From: JALHST01 sp038316335
GTDB taxonomy: Bacteria > Bacteroidota > Bacteroidia > Flavobacteriales > Flavobacteriaceae
Assembly (NCBI GenBank): GCA_038316335.1
Contig: JBBQAM010000023.1
Location: forward strand, 1-59,127
DNA: 59,127 nucleotides
Direction: 5' to 3'
Shown in pieces: positions 1-6,170 of this stretch. The notes beneath the pieces are model-generated. The model saw only the letters and a program-made list of their open reading frames with translations. It searched no databases and was not told where the DNA came from. Numbering within the stretch: position 1 is the first letter of the stretch; each line of letters opens with the position of its first letter. The position numbers were made by a program, and so were the translations under genes.

Positions 1-1
1 C

Positions 2-520
2 GGGAAAGTCTATGGAGGGGAACTCAGTGTAGGCGATGAAGTGGTCGCCCTACCTTCGATGAGCCGATCCAAGATCAAAGCCATTTATTTTTACGACACA
101 AACTATCAGACCGCCTCAAGACGTTCATCGGTGACTATCACTTTGGAGGACGAAATTAATCTGAGCAGGGGCGATATGTTGGTCAAGGTAGGTGATTTGC
201 CCACTATTGATAAACAGTTCACGGCCACAATTTCTTGGATGGATTCCCAAAAATTAGAAACAGGTAGTAAATATATTGTGCAACATGGTGTCAATAAAGT
301 GCTGGGGAAGGTAGAAAACATACATCATAAGATACATCCTGATTACTCGGGCATCGATACCGAGGTGCAAGGATTGGGAATGAACGATATCGCCCAGGTG
401 ACCTTTCGACTTAACAAACCGATCTTTTATGACAGGTTCAAAAACCACCGGACCAATGGCTCTTTTATTTTGATCGATACCCAATCGAACAATACCGTTG
501 GCGCTGGATTTATCAATTAA
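2..520 (+). CDS. cysN: Sulfate adenylyltransferase subunit 1, C-terminal part (5' end outside window)
   Basis: The frame is open from base 2, so about 172 C-terminal residues are visible. They match the EF-Tu-like beta-barrel part of CysN, the GTPase subunit of ATP sulfurylase, which with CysD makes adenosine 5'-phosphosulfate from sulfate and ATP. Typical family segments are GGELSVGDEVVALPS near the start and DIAQVTFRLNKPIFYD followed by GSFILID near the end. The GTP-binding domain lies upstream of the window. The next gene is a sulfite reductase, which fits a sulfate-assimilation operon. The alternative, a fused CysN/CysC protein, is unlikely because the frame stops right after the barrel with no kinase domain. 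Confidence 0.9.
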   Translation, partial: GKVYGGELSVGDEVVALPSMSRSKIKAIYFYDTNYQTASRRSSVTITLEDEINLSRGDMLVKVGDLPTIDKQFTATISWMDSQKLETGSKYIVQHGVNKVLGKVENIHHKIHPDYSGIDTEVQGLGMNDIAQVTFRLNKPIFYDRFKNHRTNGSFILIDTQSNNTVGAGFIN

Positions 521-544
521 TAGTTAAGATAGGGTCATCGACAC

Positions 545-568
545 AGGCATGTTGCCTTCGCCTTTTTT
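545..568 (+). terminator. Weak hairpin plus T-run after cysN
   Basis: AGGCA-TGT-TGCCT (545-557) is followed by TTCGCC and six T (563-568). The stem is only 5 bp, so it could at best attenuate read-through from cysN into the sulfite reductase gene. Confidence 0.3.
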
Positions 569-579
569 AATTTATATAG

Positions 580-634
580 TCTATAAAATCTATAGGAAAA
601 ATATAATTAATTTATTCGATTCGAGCTTCGAATC
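580..634 (+). promoter_or_regulatory. Candidate operator region before the sulfite reductase gene
   Basis: Two features lie in the 131-base gap after cysN. One is a direct repeat TCTATA-AAA-TCTATA (580-594) followed by GGAAAAATATAATTAA. The other is an almost perfect 17-base palindrome GATTCGA-GCT-TCGAATC (618-634) ending 17 bases before the start codon. Either could bind a dimeric regulator of cysteine genes; the regulator cannot be named from sequence. Confidence 0.35.
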
Positions 635-651
635 TCAATAGTTTCAATAGT

Positions 652-2742
652 ATGCAGAGCTTTAGAACTGAAATAGAAAATCCGGTTGTTGAAAGGGATA
701 TTCTTGAATTGGATGCCAAAATCAGGCAGTTCAATGAAGGAAATCTCGATGAAGAGAAATTTAGGAGCCTGCGATTGGCCCGCGGCGTTTATGGGCAGCG
801 TCAGGAAGGCGTGCAGATGATCCGCATAAAATTACCCTATGGAAAGGTTACTTCGAACCAATTGCGCAGAATTAGTGAGGTGGCCGATGAATATTCTACC
901 GGAAGACTTCACATTACCACGCGTCAGGACATACAGATCCATTATGTAGATTTAGATCGAACCCCTGAATTGTGGGCCCAATTGGAAAAAGATGCCGTTA
1001 CCTTACGAGAGGCCTGCGGCAATACCGTGCGAAACGTGACTGCCAGTGAAACGGCCGGTATCGACGTTGCTGAACCCTTTGATGTTTCACCATACGCACA
1101 GGCCGTATTCGAATATTTTCTTCGCAATCCCGTAGGTCAGGAAATGGGAAGGAAATTCAAAGTTTCGTTTTCTTCAAGTGACGCCGACACTGGACTTTCC
1201 TACATGCATGATCTTGGTTTTATCGCCAAAATCGAAAAGGGTACCAGAGGTTTTAAAGTGATGCTCGGAGGAGGTTTGGGGTCACAGCCCAGACATGCCG
1301 ATGTTTTGTTCGATTTTCTGGCTTCCGATAAAATAATACCGCTTATGGAAGGGGTCATACGCGTCTTCGACCGGTATGGGGAACGTAAAAGTCGCGCAAA
1401 GGCACGTATGAAGTTCCTTCTAAAAGACGTGGGTATTGAGGGTTTTAAGGATCTTTTGGATGCAGAGCAAAAAGCCGTTCCACATACATCCTATCGAATT
1501 GATTTCACCTCCTATCCGGCTATCAAAACCGCCGAAGTAGCAGCACCCGAGGTTCATATTTCGAACAGGGAGGCCTTTGAAACATGGCAAAAGACCAATT
1601 TAATTCCCCAAAAGCAAGCCGGGTTTGTAGCCATTGGTATCAAAGTATTTTTAGGGGATTTTTATACCGATAAAGCGCGTTTACTGGCTGATTTGGTCGA
1701 GAAATTTGCGGCAGGTGAAGTGCGATTGACCTTGCGACAGAATATATTGATTCCGTATGTAAAGGAAGCCATGGTTCCTTTTTTCTATCAAGAGTTGGAA
1801 AAATTGGGCTTTGTTGATCTTGGCTATAACAAGGCACTCGATATTACCGCATGCCCAGGAACCGATACCTGTAACTTGGGGATTGCGAGCAGTACCGGTA
1901 TTGCCGCAGAACTAGAACGGATAATCAAGGGGGAATATCCGCATTATAGTGCCAATCCAGATGTGGTCATCAAAATTAGTGGCTGTATGAATGCCTGCGG
2001 ACAACACAATATGGCCAATATTGGTTTCCAGGGCATGAGCATCCGAACAAAAGAGAAATTAGTCGCCCCCGCCCTTCAAGTACTTTTAGGGGGTGGAAAT
2101 CTAGGCAACGGGGAAGGCAGCTTCGCCGACAAGGTGATAAAAGTTCCGGCGAAGCGTGGTCCGGCCGCGTTGCGGTTGATCTTGGATGATTTCGATGCGC
2201 ATGGGAAAGGAAGATCCTATGCCGACTACTATGCACAAAAAGGGCAACTTTATTTTTACGATTTTTTAAAACCCTTGTCCGAAGTTGGGGACCTAACTCC
2301 AGACGACTTCATCGATTGGGGCACCACCGAAAAATACGAACAGGCAATCGGAGTAGGAGAGTGTGCGGGGGTAGTCATCGATCTGATCGCTACCTTATTA
2401 TTCGAAAGTGAGGAAAAAATAGCGATGGCCCAAGAAACCTGGGAGGCCGGTAAATGGGCGGCAAGTATATACCACTCGTATTCCTCAATGGTCAATTCGG
2501 CCAAGGCCCTCTTGACATCCGAAAACACCAAGACCAACACCCATGCAAGTATTATAAAGGACTTTGACGCATTTTTCATTGCTTCCAAAAGAATTCCGTT
2601 ACATCGTGGTTTTGAAGATCTGGTTTTGCAGCTTAACAAAAATGAACCCTCCCAAGCGTTTTCAAAAAACTATCTGGAGGATGCCAAAAACTTTCTTGAA
2701 TCGGTTGAGGCCTATAGAAAACAAGAACTTGTAGAAGCATAA
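652..2742 (+). CDS. Siroheme/4Fe-4S sulfite reductase with HEPN-like C-terminal domain
   Basis: The protein has 696 residues. It contains two ferredoxin-like/siroheme half-domain pairs of the nitrite/sulfite reductase family; the first includes TGRLHITTRQDIQIHY near residue 85. The 4Fe-4S/siroheme cysteines are C401 and C407 (CPGTDTC) and C445 and C449 (GCMNAC). The family reduces sulfite to sulfide (or nitrite to ammonia) with six electrons; sulfite is preferred here because cysN and a siroheme-pathway gene flank it. Residues about 575-690 form a helical tail with the AASIYHSYSSMVNSAKALL pattern of HEPN-type bundles, absent from E. coli CysI. No convincing R-x4-6-H RNase motif is seen in the tail, so it is probably not a nuclease. 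Confidence 0.9.
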   Translation: MQSFRTEIENPVVERDILELDAKIRQFNEGNLDEEKFRSLRLARGVYGQRQEGVQMIRIKLPYGKVTSNQLRRISEVADEYSTGRLHITTRQDIQIHYVDLDRTPELWAQLEKDAVTLREACGNTVRNVTASETAGIDVAEPFDVSPYAQAVFEYFLRNPVGQEMGRKFKVSFSSSDADTGLSYMHDLGFIAKIEKGTRGFKVMLGGGLGSQPRHADVLFDFLASDKIIPLMEGVIRVFDRYGERKSRAKARMKFLLKDVGIEGFKDLLDAEQKAVPHTSYRIDFTSYPAIKTAEVAAPEVHISNREAFETWQKTNLIPQKQAGFVAIGIKVFLGDFYTDKARLLADLVEKFAAGEVRLTLRQNILIPYVKEAMVPFFYQELEKLGFVDLGYNKALDITACPGTDTCNLGIASSTGIAAELERIIKGEYPHYSANPDVVIKISGCMNACGQHNMANIGFQGMSIRTKEKLVAPALQVLLGGGNLGNGEGSFADKVIKVPAKRGPAALRLILDDFDAHGKGRSYADYYAQKGQLYFYDFLKPLSEVGDLTPDDFIDWGTTEKYEQAIGVGECAGVVIDLIATLLFESEEKIAMAQETWEAGKWAASIYHSYSSMVNSAKALLTSENTKTNTHASIIKDFDAFFIASKRIPLHRGFEDLVLQLNKNEPSQAFSKNYLEDAKNFLESVEAYRKQELVEA

Positions 2743-2746
2743 AATA

Positions 2747-3586
2747 ATGAAAAACGAAGAGCCAAACTTTAATTATAACGAGATAGTAGAAATAGCCCCT
2801 TTGAAAAACCAAGGACTATTAACGGTCATTGGCGCGGGACCCGGCGATGTCGAGCTCATTACCTTAAAAGCCCTCAGGGCTTTGGAAAGTGCCAAAGTAG
2901 TGCTTTATGATGCCTTGGTCGACCCGCAATTGTTGGCCTATGCAACGCATGCCGAACATATTTTCGTAGGCAAACGCAAAGGCTGTTATTCATATCAACA
3001 AAATCAAATAAACGAACTTATTGTGAGTAGGGCCCGATCACATGGCCATGTGGTACGATTAAAAGGGGGTGACCCGTTTGTTTTTGGGCGGGGTGCCGAA
3101 GAGATGGAGTATGCAGCAAGCCATGGATTGCAAGTAGCCATGGTTCCTGGAATTTCGGCAAGCCTTGCAGTGCCTGCGATTCAAAATATCCCTGTTACAA
3201 AAAGGGGGTCTTCCGAGAGTTTTTGGGTCATTACGGGAACCACGAAAGATCACAAATTATCAGATGATATTCGTTTAGCGGCACAGAGTAGTGCCACGGT
3301 TATTATTCTAATGGGGATGTCAAAACTTTCACAGATCGTGGCTCTTTTTAAACAACAAGGCAAATCGGAAACTCCAGTAGCGATTATCCAAAATGGGACA
3401 AGACAGGATGAAAAAGTGGGAATCGGCACCGTAGGTACCATTGAAAAGGAAGTTGAAAAACACCAATTGACCAATCCTGCGATTATTGTAATCGGCGAAG
3501 TGGTATCGCATAGGGAAACAATGGCCTTAGCAGGGATTGAATATAGGGCATCGTCTTCAACAAAGAATGCAATGGCCACAAATTAG
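2747..3586 (+). CDS. cobA: Uroporphyrinogen-III C-methyltransferase
   Basis: A 279-residue tetrapyrrole methylase that uses two SAM molecules to turn uroporphyrinogen III into precorrin-2, the first step to siroheme. Family motifs are visible in order: VIGAGPGDVELITLKA after a short N-terminal extension, RLKGGDPFVFGRGAEE around residue 105, and VPGISASLAVPA around residue 135. It starts 4 bases after the sulfite reductase stop, so the two are co-transcribed and the product supplies cofactor to its neighbour. No fused precorrin-2 dehydrogenase/ferrochelatase (the other half of E. coli CysG) is present, so that step must be encoded elsewhere. Confidence 0.92.
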   Translation: MKNEEPNFNYNEIVEIAPLKNQGLLTVIGAGPGDVELITLKALRALESAKVVLYDALVDPQLLAYATHAEHIFVGKRKGCYSYQQNQINELIVSRARSHGHVVRLKGGDPFVFGRGAEEMEYAASHGLQVAMVPGISASLAVPAIQNIPVTKRGSSESFWVITGTTKDHKLSDDIRLAAQSSATVIILMGMSKLSQIVALFKQQGKSETPVAIIQNGTRQDEKVGIGTVGTIEKEVEKHQLTNPAIIVIGEVVSHRETMALAGIEYRASSSTKNAMATN

Positions 3587-3617
3587 TATAAACGGGCTAG
3601 GCTCAAATAATTAAAAA

Positions 3618-4679
3618 ATGATAAAAACCGATATATTGATCATTGGTGCAGGACCAACAGGGTTGTTCACTGTTTTCGAAGCAGGCCTCCTCAAACTAAA
3701 GTCGCACCTTATAGATGCCCTTCCGCAACCTGGCGGGCAATGCACTGAAATTTATCCTAAAAAGCCCATTTATGATATTCCGGCGTTTCCGGAAATCCTG
3801 GCAGGGGACCTTGTCAAGAATCTAATGGAGCAGATACGGCCATTTGAACCAGGCTTTACCTTGGGAGAACGGGCTGAAACATTGGATCGTTTGGAAGATG
3901 GTTCGTACGTAGTTACAACGAACAAAGGAACACGGCACAATGCCCCAGTAGTCGTTATTGCCGGTGGATTGGGTTCTTTTGAGCCTCGGAAACCTCCCAT
4001 CGGGAATGTCCTGGATTTTGAGGATAAAGGCGTGGCCTATATAATTAAAGATCCAGAAGTTTACAGAAACAAAAAGGTCGTTATCGCCGGGGGTGGTGAT
4101 TCTGCCCTGGATTGGGCAATTTTCTTGGCGGATGTTGCCTCTGAAGTGTCGCTGGTGCATCGGAGAAACGAATTCCGCGGGGCCTTGGACTCTGTTGAAA
4201 AAGCGGCAGAATTGGCCAAATTGGGTAAAATCAAGTTGTTTACCGAAGCAGAGGTTAAAAAATTGTATGGGGATGAACGCCTCGAGGCCGTCGTAATCGA
4301 ATATACCGATGCCAACAAGGGTGAAACCTATTTGGAAGTAGACCATTTTATACCACTTTTTGGACTTTCCCCTAAACTGGGTCCCATTGGGGCCTGGGGC
4401 CTCGAAATCGAAAGGAACGCCATTAAGGTGAACAATGCAAAGGACTATCAGACCAATCTGCCTGGCGTGTTTGCGATCGGCGATGTGAATACCTATGAAG
4501 GTAAACTGAAGCTAATTCTTTCCGGGTTTCATGAAGCCGCGGTAATGTGTCAATTTGCCTATCAAATTATAAACCCGGGGAAGCGATATGTCATGAAGTA
4601 TACGACAGTTGGCGGCGTAGAAGGTTTTGATGGCAGTAAAAAAGAGGCGAAAAAGGAAGTAGTTCAAAGTATTGGTTGA
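3618..4679 (+). CDS. FAD-dependent ferredoxin/flavodoxin-NADP+ reductase (thioredoxin reductase-like)
   Basis: A 353-residue protein with an FAD-binding GAGPTG (10-15), an NADPH-binding GGGDSA (158-163) and a final FAD motif GVFAIGDVNTYEGKLKLI. The fold is that of thioredoxin reductase, but the CxxC redox pair just before the GGGDSA region is missing, as in YumC-type ferredoxin-NADP+ reductases. It is the last gene of the sulfite reductase operon (31 bases after cobA). A reasonable inference is that it passes electrons from NADPH through ferredoxin to sulfite reductase. The electron carrier itself is not encoded here. Confidence 0.85.
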   Translation: MIKTDILIIGAGPTGLFTVFEAGLLKLKSHLIDALPQPGGQCTEIYPKKPIYDIPAFPEILAGDLVKNLMEQIRPFEPGFTLGERAETLDRLEDGSYVVTTNKGTRHNAPVVVIAGGLGSFEPRKPPIGNVLDFEDKGVAYIIKDPEVYRNKKVVIAGGGDSALDWAIFLADVASEVSLVHRRNEFRGALDSVEKAAELAKLGKIKLFTEAEVKKLYGDERLEAVVIEYTDANKGETYLEVDHFIPLFGLSPKLGPIGAWGLEIERNAIKVNNAKDYQTNLPGVFAIGDVNTYEGKLKLILSGFHEAAVMCQFAYQIINPGKRYVMKYTTVGGVEGFDGSKKEAKKEVVQSIG

Positions 4680-4700
4680 TTATTTAATTCGTGTTATTAA

Positions 4701-4734
4701 AAAACCCACCACAATCCTAAGTGCGCCGGGTTTT
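4701..4734. terminator. Bidirectional terminator after the sulfate-assimilation operon
   Basis: AAAACCC (4701-4707) pairs with GGGTTTT (4728-4734) around a 20-base loop. On the minus strand the stem is followed by a longer T-run, so it would work for transcripts from either side. The loop is long, which lowers confidence. Confidence 0.5.
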
Positions 4735-4887
4735 CTATTGTATGAATAGCGTATACATTGCAGCCTCAAGTGCATGTGACCGTTTCATTTCCAAATTTTT
4801 GGGCAGTTCGCCCAGGTAGTACTCCCAGGTATTCAATACATTTCTTAAAAACAACCTACTTTCCTTGTTTTTAATCTGGGCGTAACG
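4735..4887 (-). other. Protein-like 50-codon open frame, possible gene remnant
   Basis: Reading the minus strand from 4887 to the TAG at 4735-4737 gives a 50-residue frame that looks like a real helical C-terminus (it includes LRNVLNTWEYYLGELPKN and ends with AAMYTLFIQ). It is closed upstream by TAA at 4888-4890 and has no good start. An ATG at 4907 lies in another frame, so a single frameshift could join the two. It ends exactly at the bidirectional terminator, as a gene would. I do not recognise the family; it may be chance. Confidence 0.25.
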
Positions 4888-4895
4888 TTACTTTG
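4864..4895 (+). promoter_or_regulatory. Bacteroidota-type promoter for the metH transcript
   Basis: TTG (4864-4866), a 21-base spacer and TTACTTTG (4888-4895) resemble the TTG/TAnnTTTG promoter with one mismatch. The expected transcript start near 4902 lies about 20 bases before the SAM riboswitch. Confidence 0.55.
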
Positions 4896-4921
4896 TACCC
4901 TGTTCATAAACAAGTTGAATT

Positions 4922-5036
4922 CGTTATCAAGAAAGGTGGAGGGATTAGACCCTTTGAAGCCTTGGCAACCCTTTACCAAAAGAAGGTGCTACATTCTACC
5001 TGGTCCGTGTCATACTCGGTTCCTAGGAAGATAACC
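4922..5036 (+). promoter_or_regulatory. SAM-I (S-box) riboswitch
   Basis: The block contains the conserved S-box core: AAGAAAGGTGGAGGGATTAGACCC..GAAGCCTTGGCAACC..GGTGCTACATTCTACC (given here in pieces). The closing P1 helix is GTTATC (4923-4928) with GATAAC (5030-5035). SAM-I aptamers bind S-adenosylmethionine and usually turn expression off when SAM is plentiful. It sits 130 bases before the two-gene methionine synthase, exactly the expected target. The helix order P1, P2 with the GAGGGA kink-turn region, P3 with the internal GGCAACC and P4 follows the family; P3/P4 pairing was judged by eye. Confidence 0.93.
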
Positions 5037-5062
5037 GAAAAGAGCGTTTGCCGCTTCTTTTC
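5037..5062 (+). terminator. Expression-platform hairpin after the SAM riboswitch
   Basis: GAAAAGAGCG (5037-5046) pairs with CGCTTCTTTTC (5052-5062, one bulged T) around TTTGC. The hairpin starts right after P1 and is followed by a pyrimidine-rich stretch (CTTTCC) rather than a clean T-run. It could be a terminator or a structural element; no competing anti-terminator was worked out. Confidence 0.4.
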
Positions 5063-5165
5063 CTTTCCTGATAGACGACTTTTAAAGATTATTTTGCTTT
5101 CTATAAAGGGACTTTTATTTTTTGGAGGTGGCAAAAAATGGATAATAATATAGCAGATTTAGATC

Positions 5166-6170
5166 ATGACCGATATAAAGGAATTATTAAAAAAAAGGAT
5201 TTTGATTTTAGATGGCGCGATGGGTACCATGCTGCAGCGCTATAAATTTTCCGAAGCCGATTTTAGGGGGCAACGTTTCAAGGATTGGCCCACCTCATTG
5301 CAAGGTAATAATGATCTTTTGTCCTTGACCCAACCTGAGGCCATTGCCGAAATCCACCGCAAATATTTTGCCGCGGGGGCCGACATTGTAGAGACAAACA
5401 CCTTTTCGAGTACCACCATTGCCATGGCCGATTATCATATGGAAGCCCTGGCCTATGAGCTTAATTTTGAATCGGCAAGAATCGCTAAAAAAGTGGCTGA
5501 TGAATTTACCAAAAGCGAGCCCAACAAACCACGGTTCGTTGCCGGGAGCATAGGCCCTACCAATAAAACCGCTAGTATGTCGCCCGATGTGAATGATCCG
5601 GGATTTAGGGCCATTTCCTTTGATGAGCTTCGCATTGCCTACAAACAGCAGGTAGAGGCCCTACTTGATGGCGGGGTCGATATGCTATTGGTGGAGACCA
5701 TTTTTGACACTCTGAATGCCAAGGCGGCCCTCTTTGCAATTGAGGAAGTTAAGGAAGAACGTCACAGTGAGGTCCCTGTAATGGTGAGTGGTACGATTAC
5801 CGATGCCTCGGGGAGGACCTTGTCAGGTCAAACTGCCGAGGCATTTTTAATATCCATATCCCACATCCCCTTACTTTCGGTCGGTTTTAATTGTGCCTTG
5901 GGTGCCAATCAGCTTGTGCCACATCTCGAAGTACTTTCGGGTAAAACAGAACATGCCGTATCTGCTCACCCGAACGCCGGACTCCCCAACGCCTTTGGAA
6001 ACTATGACGAAACCCCTGGGCAAATGGCCGAACAGATCAAGGAATATCTAGAGAAAGGCTTGGTAAATATCGTAGGTGGCTGTTGTGGTACTACCCCGGA
6101 ACATATCAAGGCGATCGCCGATTTGGCAAAACAGTATGAACCGAGACAATTGCTTGTTGAAAGCGAATAA
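5166..6170 (+). CDS. metH: Methionine synthase, homocysteine-binding part (split MetH)
   Basis: A 334-residue homocysteine S-methyltransferase domain, equal to module 1 of E. coli MetH. Zinc ligands C243 (VGFNCALGANQ), C306 and C307 (GGCCGTTPEH) are present; they bind homocysteine as thiolate for methyl transfer from methylcobalamin. The gene starts with LLKKRILILDGAMGTML, a normal family N-terminus. The stop codon is followed at once by the ATG of the next gene, which carries the remaining modules. Separation into two genes is usual in Bacteroidota. A SAM-I riboswitch lies upstream. Confidence 0.95.
   Translation: MTDIKELLKKRILILDGAMGTMLQRYKFSEADFRGQRFKDWPTSLQGNNDLLSLTQPEAIAEIHRKYFAAGADIVETNTFSSTTIAMADYHMEALAYELNFESARIAKKVADEFTKSEPNKPRFVAGSIGPTNKTASMSPDVNDPGFRAISFDELRIAYKQQVEALLDGGVDMLLVETIFDTLNAKAALFAIEEVKEERHSEVPVMVSGTITDASGRTLSGQTAEAFLISISHIPLLSVGFNCALGANQLVPHLEVLSGKTEHAVSAHPNAGLPNAFGNYDETPGQMAEQIKEYLEKGLVNIVGGCCGTTPEHIKAIADLAKQYEPRQLLVESE

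Noticed and set aside
4893..5153. An 86-codon plus-strand frame before metH
   Set aside because: It lies within the SAM riboswitch and its expression platform, and the translation has no protein-like character.
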